The notes below the pieces were generated by a model. That model did not search any database, was not told the DNA's origin, and worked only from the letters and a program-made list of their open reading frames with translations. A DNA stretch of 64,000 nucleotides, from positions 59,128 through 123,127 of the forward strand of contig CAZFSR010000007.1 in the NCBI GenBank assembly GCA_964521575.1. The letters are read 5' to 3'. This document shows positions 1 through 8,150 of the stretch, in pieces. The position numbers and the translations under genes were made by a program. Within the stretch, counting starts at the first letter, position 1. Every line of letters starts with the position of its first letter. The DNA is from 79-D21 sp964521575. Lineage in GTDB: Bacteria; Synergistota; Synergistia; Synergistales; 79-D21.

Positions 1-1
1 C

Positions 2-808
2 CTCTCCTCCGGAGCGTCGACGATGTGGGCAATGCATGAGGCGGACGGGTACGCGCAACTATCTCCCGAAACGGTCGAATGCCCAAAGGGAACGCGCCTG
101 AATGTCTGGTTCACGAGGGATGTTCCATGGGAAAAAAGGGTTCTTTTCCAGGGCTCGGATGACCCCGCCTTTATGCGACTCGTCACGCCGGTTCGCCGGA
201 GGGGAGCGGACCTCGCCATCAGGTCGGTGGGAAGCCTCGGCGGTCTCGCTGCTCTTGCCCGCGGCGAGGGGCATATGGCGGCATGCCATCTTCTTGATGG
301 CAAAACGGGGCGATACAACGATTCTTTTATTGAGGAGCTCTCCAATAACGAAATATGGATTAGAAAGGTGCTTTTCTACCGTGAGCAGGGCTTCCTGGTC
401 GCGAAGGGCAATCCGAAGGGCCTTGCGGGGGTGGAGGATCTTGCCGGGAAGGGGATCCGTATCGTCAACAGGCAGCCGGGTGCCGGAACAAGGGTTCTCC
501 TCGACTGGTTTCTCCATGAGGCAGGACTGGACCGGGCTGAGATCCCAGGGTATTCGGGGCAGGCGATGACTCACCTTGACGCCGCGAGCCGCGTCGCATC
601 CGGGGTTGTGGATGCAGCGCTCGGGATTCGGGCAGCGGCTGATGCTCTCGGCCTCGATTTTGTGCCAATGGCATGGGAGCCTTTCGAATTGGTTGTCCCG
701 GAGAAACACCTGAACCACCCTGGAGTCAGGGCCGTCATGGATGCGGTCGAAGACCCGGATTGGAGAAAGGGTGTCGAAGCAATGGGAGGATATCGATGGC
801 CGGATTGA
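2..808 (+). CDS. MoeA C-terminal part fused to a molybdate-binding-like PBP domain (5' partial)
   Basis: The frame is open to the left edge of the window, so the gene starts outside it. The first 25 or so residues (SSGASTMW, then ADGY, then a Pro/Gly turn and a beta-rich stretch) resemble the end of MoeA domain IV. From there on the protein reads as the periplasmic-binding-protein-like domain often appended to MoeA: a GSLGGL block, a HLLDGKTGRYND block, and REQGFLVAKGNPKG with a PGAGTR loop. MoeA inserts molybdenum into molybdopterin-adenylate; the PBP part probably senses or binds the oxyanion in the cytoplasm, as no signal peptide is expected. The 3' end overlaps moaA by 13 bases, and it heads the moaA-moaC-mogA cluster. 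ATG at 23 is an internal Met rather than the start, because domain IV residues precede it. Confidence 0.8.
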   Translation, partial: LSSGASTMWAMHEADGYAQLSPETVECPKGTRLNVWFTRDVPWEKRVLFQGSDDPAFMRLVTPVRRRGADLAIRSVGSLGGLAALARGEGHMAACHLLDGKTGRYNDSFIEELSNNEIWIRKVLFYREQGFLVAKGNPKGLAGVEDLAGKGIRIVNRQPGAGTRVLLDWFLHEAGLDRAEIPGYSGQAMTHLDAASRVASGVVDAALGIRAAADALGLDFVPMAWEPFELVVPEKHLNHPGVRAVMDAVEDPDWRKGVEAMGGYRWPD

Positions 809-1788
809 AGGGATCCTTCAACCGCAGGCTTGACTACGTGAGGATTTCCATCACCGATCGCTGCAACTACCGATGCCGGTACTGCATGCCGGAAGATGGG
901 ATCAGTTGGCTTGGGCACGACGAGATCCTGCGGTACGAGGAAATCCTGGCCCTTTGCCGGCTGCTTCACGAGATGGGGGTCAGAAAGGTTCGCCTCACGG
1001 GGGGCGAACCCATGGTCCGAAAGGGATTGACCGACTTCCTCAGGCTCCTTGTCGGAGAAATCCCGTCCCTGCATGTGGCTCTGACGACAAATGGGTCTTT
1101 CCTGCTCCAGTCTGCCGAAGATCTTTCGAAGATCCCGCTTTGCGGCCTTAACGTCAGCCTGGATTCGATGGACCCTGGAAAGTTCCGATCCCTGACCCGG
1201 CTTGGCAGCCTGGAGGAAGTCCTGCAGGGGATCATCGCGTTCCGCTCCCGATCCCGAATCCCGATCAAGATCAACACGGTGCTGATGAGGGGGTTCAACG
1301 AAGAGGAGGTCCCGGCTCTTCTCGAATTCGCGAGATCCTGCGATGCGGTACTGAGGCTGATCGAATTCATGCCCCTGGATGATTCCGTTTGGACCCGGGA
1401 TCGCTTCATTTCCGCGGACGAAATCGTGGCAGGGTTGCCTGACGCGGATAAATGGATCCCGGACGTCTTCGGGAAAAAGAACCCCAATCATGGGGTCCCG
1501 CAGGGACCGGCCCGTACCCTTGTCCATACGGGGACGGGACAGCGGCTCGGGATCATCGCCGTAGTCAGCCACCACTTTTGCGAGACCTGCAACCGATTGA
1601 GAATAACCGCTTCGGGGGAACTTCGGAGCTGTCTATTCAGTGAGAAAGGAGTTTCCTTAATGGAACCCCTTCGTCGGGGAGACCTTGAAACGGTCCGTGA
1701 ACTGATTCTCGCGGAAGCGGGCAGGAAGCCGAAGTGCTGGAGGGATGCAGCAGCCTCCTCCCGGCATATGTCCCGGATAGGGGGATGA
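796..1788 (+). CDS. moaA: GTP 3',8-cyclase MoaA
   Basis: Radical SAM enzyme for the first step of molybdenum cofactor synthesis, converting GTP to 3',8-cyclo-7,8-dihydro-GTP in the cytoplasm. The N-terminal cluster motif CxxxCxxC is at residues 23-30 (C23, C27, C30), followed by the GGEP SAM-binding motif. The C-terminal second cluster motif is visible as CETC followed by a third Cys in RSCLF. The protein ends in ...MSRIGG, the conserved double-glycine tail required for activity. I chose ATG 796 because GGGAGGA lies 6 bases upstream and because longer forms would run deep into the upstream gene. It has 330 residues, the usual length. It overlaps the MoeA-PBP gene and is followed 3 bases later by moaC, so the set is one operon. 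Confidence 0.95.
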   Translation: MAGLKGSFNRRLDYVRISITDRCNYRCRYCMPEDGISWLGHDEILRYEEILALCRLLHEMGVRKVRLTGGEPMVRKGLTDFLRLLVGEIPSLHVALTTNGSFLLQSAEDLSKIPLCGLNVSLDSMDPGKFRSLTRLGSLEEVLQGIIAFRSRSRIPIKINTVLMRGFNEEEVPALLEFARSCDAVLRLIEFMPLDDSVWTRDRFISADEIVAGLPDADKWIPDVFGKKNPNHGVPQGPARTLVHTGTGQRLGIIAVVSHHFCETCNRLRITASGELRSCLFSEKGVSLMEPLRRGDLETVRELILAEAGRKPKCWRDAAASSRHMSRIGG

Positions 1789-1791
1789 AAA

Positions 1792-2283
1792 ATGGGGGAA
1801 TTCACGCATCTGGACAGGGATGGGCATCCGGTTATGGTCGATGTGTCCGGAAAGCCTGAGACTGAAAGGGAAGCGATCGCGGAGGGGTGGGTTTTCCTTC
1901 CCGATAGGGTTTTTACGGCAGTGCGGGACAGCGCGGTCAGGAAGGGGGATGTCCTCCGGATTGCGGAACTGGCAGGAATCCAGGGGGCAAAGCAGACCCC
2001 TGTCCTGATCCCCCTTTGCCACGGGATCCGTCTTGACAAGGCATTCCTCCGGTGCGAACTTGTGCCGGAAAAGAACGCGGTCAGGATCGAATGCCAGGTG
2101 AAGGCCAGGGAAGTTACGGGGGTGGAAATGGAGGCCTTGACCGGAGTTTCCGTAGCCGCCCTGACCGTCTATGACATGTGCAAGGCCCTGGATAAGGGAA
2201 TAGAAATCAGGGATATCCGACTGCTTATGAAGAAGGGCGGAAAGAGCGGTGAATACCGGGCTTCCGCAGGAGGGGAAAAATGA
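1792..2283 (+). CDS. moaC: Cyclic pyranopterin monophosphate synthase MoaC
   Basis: Works directly after MoaA to form cyclic pyranopterin monophosphate. The 163-residue length is typical. Family blocks are all visible: LIPLCHGIRLD near residue 75, the conserved VTGVEMEALTGVSVAALTVYDMCKA block near 105-130, and the C-terminal KKGGKSG. A purine-rich GGGGGATG stretch 5' of the ATG serves as ribosome binding site. The stop overlaps the start of the following mogA gene by 4 bases (ATGA), showing translational coupling. Confidence 0.95.
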   Translation: MGEFTHLDRDGHPVMVDVSGKPETEREAIAEGWVFLPDRVFTAVRDSAVRKGDVLRIAELAGIQGAKQTPVLIPLCHGIRLDKAFLRCELVPEKNAVRIECQVKAREVTGVEMEALTGVSVAALTVYDMCKALDKGIEIRDIRLLMKKGGKSGEYRASAGGEK

Positions 2284-3119
2284 GGGTCATTCGTCTTGTC
2301 GACGGTTCGAACCAGTATAGCCTCCCTGTTATCTACCTTCACACGGGGAGTGGCGGGGAGTGCAGGGTCAATGGAAAACCCGCGCAGATCTTTGGTTCAG
2401 GCCCCGGTCAAACCGACAACCTGCAAGAAGGGCAGTGGCAGATTGTCTTTTCCTTGGACCGCCAGATGGAAGAAGGGGCTTTCATTTCTTTCGGCAACGA
2501 AGGGCCTGTGCTGGCGATTGGAAAGCCTGTGGGGAACTCCTTCAGCCTTTTCCCGGTCAGGGGAGGGTTCCTTTCCCTGTCCCAAAAATCCTGCCTCCTG
2601 ATGCCTGTCAGGGTAGGGGTCCTGACGGTCAGCGACAAGGGCAGCCGAGGGGAAAGGAAAGACACGGCGGGACCGGCGCTGGAGGAGCTGGTGGTTCCTC
2701 TGGGGGCCACGGTTGCCAAACGGGCCATCGTTCCGGACGATCGTCCCCTGATTGCGGGGACAATCAAGGAATGGGCGGACGGGGAGCAGCTTCACCTGAT
2801 CCTCGTCACCGGCGGGACGGGGCTTTCCGTGCGGGATGTGACCCCTGAAGCCCTGCTGGATGTTGGGGACAGGGTCGTTCCTGGGCTCGGCGAAGCCATG
2901 CGGAGGAAAACCGAGCCGTTGCTCGACCGTTCAATCCTTAGCCGGGGACTTGCGGTGACGAGAGGCCGCTGCCTTGTCATCGCTTTCCCGGGCAGCGAGA
3001 GGGGAGCCCAGCAATGCTACGAATCGATCGGTGGAGTCCTCCGGCATGCGCTCGATATCCTGAACGGATGGGAAGGGGAATGTTCATCGCATGGGGGGAA
3101 CAGCCATCACCACGGCTAG
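2280..3119 (+). CDS. mogA: MogA/MoaB-type molybdopterin adenylyltransferase with N-terminal extension
   Basis: Residues from about 113 onward match MogA/MoaB: VGVLTVSDKGSRGERKDTAGP, then the LVTGGTGLSVRDVTPEA block and the FPGSERGAQ segment, the molybdopterin-binding elements. This domain adenylates molybdopterin before MoeA inserts metal. The first 110 or so residues form a separate beta-rich, glycine-rich region that I cannot assign; the position would suit a MOSC-like or other small Moco domain, but no diagnostic motif is visible. The last residues are His-rich (HGGNSHHHG), which could bind metal. At 279 residues it is far longer than ordinary MogA (about 165-195). ATGA overlap with moaC fixes the start. 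Confidence 0.85.
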   Translation: MRVIRLVDGSNQYSLPVIYLHTGSGGECRVNGKPAQIFGSGPGQTDNLQEGQWQIVFSLDRQMEEGAFISFGNEGPVLAIGKPVGNSFSLFPVRGGFLSLSQKSCLLMPVRVGVLTVSDKGSRGERKDTAGPALEELVVPLGATVAKRAIVPDDRPLIAGTIKEWADGEQLHLILVTGGTGLSVRDVTPEALLDVGDRVVPGLGEAMRRKTEPLLDRSILSRGLAVTRGRCLVIAFPGSERGAQQCYESIGGVLRHALDILNGWEGECSSHGGNSHHHG

Positions 3120-3129
3120 GAGGGCGGAC

Positions 3130-4023
3130 ATGCCGGAAACGTTGAACTCTGGAGTGGACAAGATCGTCATCATCACGGGCATGTCCGGAGGAGGGAAGTC
3201 CACGGCCCTGCACATCCTCGAGGACCAGGGCTTTTTTGCCATCGACAACATTCCCCCATCGCTCCTCCCCCAACTGGTGGAGGTTCTCGGAAGGCACCGC
3301 GCAGCCGTCCTGCATGGGGTGGTTGCCGTGGTCGACATCCGGGGCGACGACCTCCTGAGGGACCTCGAGGCTGTTATGGATATCCTTAAACGACGGTTGG
3401 CGAGCGTCACTCTTCTGTTCATGGATGCTTCCGATGCGGCTTTGATCCGGCGCTTCGAAAGCACCAGAAGGCGTCATCCGCTTGGGCCTGACCTTTCCAC
3501 GCAGGAAGGAATCCAAAGGGAAAGGGAAAGCCTGGCACCGCTAAAGGAAGCCGCCGATGTCGTCTTGGACACTACGGGTCTTAACCTTTCCGAGTTGCGT
3601 GGCCGGATCCTCGAAAGCCTGGGAACTCCGCCGGGGCAGCTTACCCTCTTCCTGACTTCCTTCGGGTACAAGCATGGCATTCCCCAGGACTGCGATTACC
3701 TCGTCGATGTCCGTTTCCTCGTCAATCCCTATTACGAGCCCAACCTGCGAGGAATGAGCGGCAGGGATCCGGAGGTGGTCGATTTTATCTTCAAGGCTTC
3801 CCCGGCTGCGAAGGAGTTCCTGAAAAGGCAGGAGGAACTCTTCGAATTCCTGCTCCCGCTTTATGAAGTGACGGGAAAGACGCAGATCCATATCGCCGTG
3901 GGATGTACAGGAGGCAGGCACCGGTCTGTTGCCGTCGCGGAGTGGTTTGCCTGCAGGCTGGGCCAATCGGGGCATTCTTGTGTCGTGAGGCATCGCGACA
4001 TCGACAAGGAGCAGGTATGGTAA
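3130..4023 (+). CDS. rapZ: RNase adapter protein RapZ
   Basis: Nucleotide-binding protein of the RapZ/YvcJ family. Walker A GMSGGGKS is at residues 17-24, and the C-terminal half carries GYKHGIP, D(V)RFLxNPY and IGCTGGRHRSV-type (here VGCTGGRHRSV) signatures. In E. coli RapZ steers decay of the small RNA GlmZ and so controls glmS; in Gram-positives the role is less clear. ATG 3130 is preferred over ATG 3091 because TAGGAGGG lies 5 bases before it and the result, 297 residues, matches the family. It is followed by yvcK (7-base overlap) and whiA, the conserved rapZ-yvcK-whiA trio. Confidence 0.93.
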   Translation: MPETLNSGVDKIVIITGMSGGGKSTALHILEDQGFFAIDNIPPSLLPQLVEVLGRHRAAVLHGVVAVVDIRGDDLLRDLEAVMDILKRRLASVTLLFMDASDAALIRRFESTRRRHPLGPDLSTQEGIQRERESLAPLKEAADVVLDTTGLNLSELRGRILESLGTPPGQLTLFLTSFGYKHGIPQDCDYLVDVRFLVNPYYEPNLRGMSGRDPEVVDFIFKASPAAKEFLKRQEELFEFLLPLYEVTGKTQIHIAVGCTGGRHRSVAVAEWFACRLGQSGHSCVVRHRDIDKEQVW

Positions 4024-5132
4024 CGATGGAATGGATCGTGCCCTTCGCGATAGGCCTTTTTCTGGGCGGAGTCGCGGTGATGGTCTGGATGGAGCGTGTC
4101 GTGCGCAAGCGCCGTGGTCTCGCTGAGATCATGACCAGCGCGATCGGTTTCCGCCTGGCTGCCGGACCGCGAATTGTCGCTCTCGGAGGCGGCACGGGAT
4201 TGTCGACTCTCCTTAGAGGCCTGAAGGGGTATACCCGGAACATCACGGCGATCGTGACGGTAACGGACGAAGGCGGAAGCTCAGGGCGCCTCAGGACGGA
4301 ATGGGGGGTTCTTCCTCCCGGAGATGTCCGGAACTGCATCGTTGCGCTTGCCGAGAACGACAGCGCTTTGAACCGTATCCTCAATTTCCGCTTTGACAAA
4401 GGCGAATTGGCAGGTCACAGCCTGGGGAACCTTGTGCTCTTGGCGGTCACGGAGCTCGCGGGGGACTTCCGCCTGGCGGTTGAAGAGATGAACAAGCTCC
4501 TGGCGATCCGCGGAAGAGTGCTTCCCGTTACGACCGAAGCGGTGACGATTGCCGGAACCGACTCAAAGGGAAACCGTTATCGGGGCGAACTGGAAGTGGC
4601 CCGTCACGGGCGCGAGCTTAAGGAAGTCAGCATTGAGCCGCCGGATGCCAAGCCGCTTAGCGAGGTTGTCGAAGCCATTAGGGAGGCTGAAGCGATTGTA
4701 CTGGGGCCAGGCAGCCTTTTCACAAGCATCCTGCCGAACCTCCTTGTCCAGGGCGTCGCGGAGGCGATACGCCAGGCCGATGCTCCAAGGATTTACGTGG
4801 CGAACGTGATGACCCAGCCGGGAGAAACGGACGGTTTTTCGGTTTATGACCATGTTCGTTGGATCAAGGAGGTCCTCGGTCAATACCCCGATATCGTCCT
4901 GGTCAATGAAACGGAAGTGCCGGCCGAAATCCTGGCCCGGTATCGTGAAACAGGTTCTGAACCGGTTCTGATGAATTCCAGGGAGGAAACCCGCCTGGCA
5001 AGAGCAAGGGTCCAGGTGATTCGAGGCGACTTCCTGGAAATCACCTCCGGGGGGCTTGTCCGGCATCAGACGCAGCGGGTGTCGGAAGCGATCATGAAAG
5101 TCGCCCGGGAGACGAAAGAGTTGGGAAAATGA
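4017..5132 (+). CDS. yvcK: YvcK/CofD-like gluconeogenesis factor, membrane-anchored form
   Basis: The CofD/YvcK fold is shown by VALGGGTGLSTLLRGLK, VTVTDEGGSSGRLR, LPPGDVRNC, GHSLGNL and VLGPGSLFTSILPNL. In Bacillus YvcK is needed for growth on gluconeogenic substrates, binds UDP-GlcNAc and affects cell shape. Unlike the soluble Bacillus form, residues about 4-27 are a clear hydrophobic segment followed by a basic stretch (RKRRG), so this version is probably tethered to the inner face of the membrane. ATG 4017 has AAGGAGCAGG just upstream and overlaps the rapZ stop. The stop overlaps whiA by 4 bases. Confidence 0.92.
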   Translation: MVTMEWIVPFAIGLFLGGVAVMVWMERVVRKRRGLAEIMTSAIGFRLAAGPRIVALGGGTGLSTLLRGLKGYTRNITAIVTVTDEGGSSGRLRTEWGVLPPGDVRNCIVALAENDSALNRILNFRFDKGELAGHSLGNLVLLAVTELAGDFRLAVEEMNKLLAIRGRVLPVTTEAVTIAGTDSKGNRYRGELEVARHGRELKEVSIEPPDAKPLSEVVEAIREAEAIVLGPGSLFTSILPNLLVQGVAEAIRQADAPRIYVANVMTQPGETDGFSVYDHVRWIKEVLGQYPDIVLVNETEVPAEILARYRETGSEPVLMNSREETRLARARVQVIRGDFLEITSGGLVRHQTQRVSEAIMKVARETKELGK

Positions 5133-6052
5133 GGCAGATTGCCGAGGATCTCTGGGACGAATGGCTGAATGCTCCCTTTGGCAGTGCCCAAGAGACGGAT
5201 TCCGAAGCGGCGGCTCTTTTCCTGTCGATGAAGGAGAAGAGGGAAAATTCGGGTTGGTCTCTTTCTTCGAAACGGCTGTTTGTGTTCAGGCGCCTTCATC
5301 GCCTCTGGAATGCCGGTAGCTGGAGGGAGTTCGGCGACCTTGGCTCGTTACTGAAATTGCCTCCGGACCTGAAGGGACATCCTGGAATTCATATTCCCCA
5401 GCTCATGATCGACAAGGCCATCGAGATCAGAAAGGGCATTCACGAAGAAAATCCACGCTCGCGCTGGGCTTGGCTGAGGGGAATATGGGGAGGGCTCGGT
5501 TCTCTTTATCTCCCGCAGACCGGATATTACCTGGTTTTCCGCATAGAGGAAAGAAAACGAATGCTCGGGGAAAAAACCGCCCATCTGCTGAAACAGGCGG
5601 GAATTCGGTTTTCACAGCGCTGTCGTTCCGGACATTCGGATGTCCTCATCCGCGACCAGGCGGAGATTGTCTCTTTCCTGACCGGTCTCGGCCTTTTTCG
5701 GACCGGTCTTCTTCTGGAAGAGAGATCGCTGCTGCGATCGATGAGAAACAGGGCCAACAAGCTGGTCAATTGCGATTCGGCAAACATCCGCAAGAGCCTG
5801 GATGCCGCGGAGAGGCAGATGGAGTTGGCCGAACGCGTTCGTTCATCCGGGCTCCTGGACCGACTGACGCCTTCCTACCGGGAGCTCGTGCGGATGAGAC
5901 TCGAAAACCCCAGCATCTCACTAAGGGAACTGGGGCAACTCCTTTCCAGACCGGTGACGAAAAGTACAGTAGAATATAGGTGGAGCCGATTGGGGAGACT
6001 CGTGGAAAACGCCATGAAGGGGGATGGTTGCCATGTACCTTGGGAAAGTTGA
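5129..6052 (+). CDS. whiA: DNA-binding protein WhiA
   Basis: WhiA proteins combine a LAGLIDADG-homing-endonuclease-like N-terminal domain with a C-terminal helix-turn-helix. The family hallmark RNRANKLVNCDSANIRKS is near residue 210, and the HTH (LENPSISLRELGQLL ... KSTVEYRWSRL) near 250-290. In Actinobacteria it regulates sporulation; in other bacteria it affects cell division or chromosome segregation and sits beside yvcK, as here. The N-terminal 80 residues are divergent. The start overlaps the yvcK stop (ATGA). Its end overlaps the next gene by about 20 bases. Confidence 0.92.
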   Translation: MRQIAEDLWDEWLNAPFGSAQETDSEAAALFLSMKEKRENSGWSLSSKRLFVFRRLHRLWNAGSWREFGDLGSLLKLPPDLKGHPGIHIPQLMIDKAIEIRKGIHEENPRSRWAWLRGIWGGLGSLYLPQTGYYLVFRIEERKRMLGEKTAHLLKQAGIRFSQRCRSGHSDVLIRDQAEIVSFLTGLGLFRTGLLLEERSLLRSMRNRANKLVNCDSANIRKSLDAAERQMELAERVRSSGLLDRLTPSYRELVRMRLENPSISLRELGQLLSRPVTKSTVEYRWSRLGRLVENAMKGDGCHVPWES

Positions 6053-7997
6053 TGTCAACACCTACGAAAAGGGGGCCGGGCGCGAATACCTCGTCTCTAA
6101 CGGCCGCGGGAGCTACGGCTTCTCGACGGTTGCGGGGGCGAATACGAGGAGGGAACACGGTCTCCTCGTTGTCCGGCCCCAGGATTGTGCCCAGCACCGC
6201 GTCCTTGTGGGTAAACTGGAGGAAACCCTCTTCACCCGCGGAAAGAAATACCAACTTTCGACGAACCGTTACAAGGATGTCATTTACCCCGATGGCTACC
6301 GCTACATCCAGGAGTTCCATTCCAACCCCCTGCCGAGCATCCTGTTCGTCGTGCACAGCCTGCTCATGAGGAAGACGGTGTTCATGCCCGAAGGCCTTGA
6401 TGCCTGCATCATCAAGTACGAGCTTTTGGCCAGCCCGGACCGAATCCAGCTTGAAACGAGACCGCTGTTCGCCCACCGACTTTACACCGATGTCAGGCCG
6501 AAATCCGCCGAAGACGCTTTCCATGCCGATTCCGTCACCAACGGGATCTTGGTGAACGGCCGCGGGATGAGCAGTTTCCTTTCCTTCCCAAAGGGTGAAT
6601 GGCACCCGAAAGCTTTATGGCATGAGCACGTCCTTTATGAGAACGATGAGGTTTCGGGGCAGTCGACGGAAGACCTTTGGTCGCCCGGAACCCTTTCCAT
6701 TGAGATGGCGGAAGGAGAAACCGCTTATGTGGTTCTTTCCGCCGAATCTTTCCACCCTTCCGTCGAACAGATCGAAGAGTTTGAGAAAGCGGCCATCGCA
6801 AGCCAGCAAAGCCGATTCGGCAAGATCGAGCCCGCAGGACAATCGTCTGCAATCCGGGACCTCACGCGGACGGCCCTGCACCTGTTCGCGTCAGGAACCG
6901 ACCATGGAACGACGCTGTTCTCGGGTTATCCCTCGCTTTCGGAACGTGCGAGGGACACTTTCATCGCCCTTCCGGGGCTAACCCTGTCCATGGGGCGCTA
7001 CCGGGATGCCACGGAAGTCCTCGATCGCTGGCTCAACATGGCCCGACTGAATGACGCGGTCATGCCGAGCGAGATCGACCCCTCCACCGGGCATGCCCTC
7101 CTGAAGGCTGCGGATGCGGGTCTATGGTTCGTCTATGCGCTGGACAAGCTGACGGACCGAACCGGGTCCCTGGAATTCGTCGAAAAGAACTGGGAGACGC
7201 TGGTCGAGCTGGTCTCCCGTTACGAGTCGGGAATCCGCTCCCTAGACCTGCGTTGCGAAGACGATCTTCTCGTTCTAGAGACATCGGAACCGGAACGCCA
7301 CTGGATGGAGGGGACCACAGAAGGCAGCCCGGTGGTGAACCGCCAGGGGAAGCTCGTGGAATTCAACGCCCTCTGGTACAACGCCTTGAGGGCGATGGAG
7401 CGTTTTGCCGAAGGGCTCGGACTCTCTGAGGAATCGGGGAGGTATGGACAAAAGGCCGACCGGGTGAGGGAAGCCTTTGTCAGGACCTTCTGGAACCCTG
7501 AAGGGGGGTTCCTCCATGATTTCGTTGACGGGGCCAGGAAAGACGATGTCATCCGGCCCAACCAGATTCTTGCGGTCTCCCTTCCCAGTTCCCCGCTACC
7601 TCCGGAGGTCGGGCGGTCGGTTGTGGAGGTTTGCTGGAATGAACTCGTGACGACCTACGGTCTCCGGACGCTGGATCCGCACCATGACAAATACAAGGGC
7701 CGGTTTGAAGGTAGACCGGACCAGAAGGCGAAAGCCCGTTACAGGGGAATGGCCTGGCCTTGGCTGCTGGGGCAATTCGTTACGGCCTACATGCGCTATA
7801 ACCCGAAGAGAAGCGACATCGCCTGGTGCTTTATTCGGCCCTTCACGGCCCACCTGAGGCAAGGGTGCCTGGGAGGGATCGCCGAAGTGTTCGACGGCAG
7901 CATGCCTTATCATCCGCACGGCGATGTCCTGAGCGCTGCGAGCATGGGGGAAATCCTGAGGGTCATGGAAGAAGACCTTCTGCTGCAGCAGAGGTGA
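6033..7997 (+). CDS. Glycogen debranching enzyme (amylo-alpha-1,6-glucosidase, GH133 type)
   Basis: The N-terminal GREYLVSNGRGSYGFSTVAGANTRREHGLLV block and the later LPGLTLSMGRY, DAGLWFVYAL, RHWMEGTTEGSPVVNRQGKLVEFNALWYNALR and YRGMAWPWLLGQFV blocks match the archaeal/bacterial glycogen debranching family with an (alpha/alpha)6 catalytic domain. Hydrolyses alpha-1,6 branches of glycogen. ATG 6033 gives 9 bases from AAGGGGG, whereas ATG 6024 would abut it directly, so I use 6033 (654 residues). No other glycogen gene is nearby, but glycolysis genes follow on the same strand after a terminator-like hairpin. Confidence 0.88.
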   Translation: MYLGKVDVNTYEKGAGREYLVSNGRGSYGFSTVAGANTRREHGLLVVRPQDCAQHRVLVGKLEETLFTRGKKYQLSTNRYKDVIYPDGYRYIQEFHSNPLPSILFVVHSLLMRKTVFMPEGLDACIIKYELLASPDRIQLETRPLFAHRLYTDVRPKSAEDAFHADSVTNGILVNGRGMSSFLSFPKGEWHPKALWHEHVLYENDEVSGQSTEDLWSPGTLSIEMAEGETAYVVLSAESFHPSVEQIEEFEKAAIASQQSRFGKIEPAGQSSAIRDLTRTALHLFASGTDHGTTLFSGYPSLSERARDTFIALPGLTLSMGRYRDATEVLDRWLNMARLNDAVMPSEIDPSTGHALLKAADAGLWFVYALDKLTDRTGSLEFVEKNWETLVELVSRYESGIRSLDLRCEDDLLVLETSEPERHWMEGTTEGSPVVNRQGKLVEFNALWYNALRAMERFAEGLGLSEESGRYGQKADRVREAFVRTFWNPEGGFLHDFVDGARKDDVIRPNQILAVSLPSSPLPPEVGRSVVEVCWNELVTTYGLRTLDPHHDKYKGRFEGRPDQKAKARYRGMAWPWLLGQFVTAYMRYNPKRSDIAWCFIRPFTAHLRQGCLGGIAEVFDGSMPYHPHGDVLSAASMGEILRVMEEDLLLQQR

Positions 7998-8023
7998 ACC
8001 CTTCCCCGATGGGTGAGGTTTCC

Positions 8024-8052
8024 TTGATTTGCGGGGAAGAGTGGATTAAAAT
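8024..8052 (+). promoter_or_regulatory. Sigma-70-type promoter upstream of gap
   Basis: TTGATT (8024-8029), 17-base spacer, TAAAAT (8047-8052). Five of six matches to each consensus hexamer with ideal spacing. It lies between the debranching gene stop and gap and is the only good candidate for the gap-pgk-tpiA operon. The predicted start near 8059 is followed almost at once by a terminator-like hairpin. Confidence 0.65.
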
Positions 8053-8075
8053 TTGATAGGATGATATGGTTGAAG

Positions 8076-8105
8076 AAGGGTATGGCTGAGGCTATACCCT
8101 TTTTC
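8076..8105 (+). terminator. Intrinsic terminator or attenuator ahead of gap
   Basis: Stem AAGGGTAT (8076-8083) pairs with ATACCCTT (8094-8101); the inner G-U, G-C and C-G pairs extend it to 11 bp around a TGAG tetraloop, and TTTT follows the stem (T run 8100-8104). It could simply end debranching-enzyme transcripts. Because it lies downstream of the promoter at 8024-8052 and before gap, it may instead act as an attenuator for the glycolytic operon. Confidence 0.7.
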
Positions 8106-8150
8106 GTGGAGTGATGTCCGAGCCGCAAAAAGGAAGGGGAGGAATGCCAC

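Noticed and set aside
571..1575. A 334-codon minus-strand frame opposite moaA
   Set aside because: Shadow of moaA and the MoeA-PBP gene, with no family similarity or ribosome binding site.
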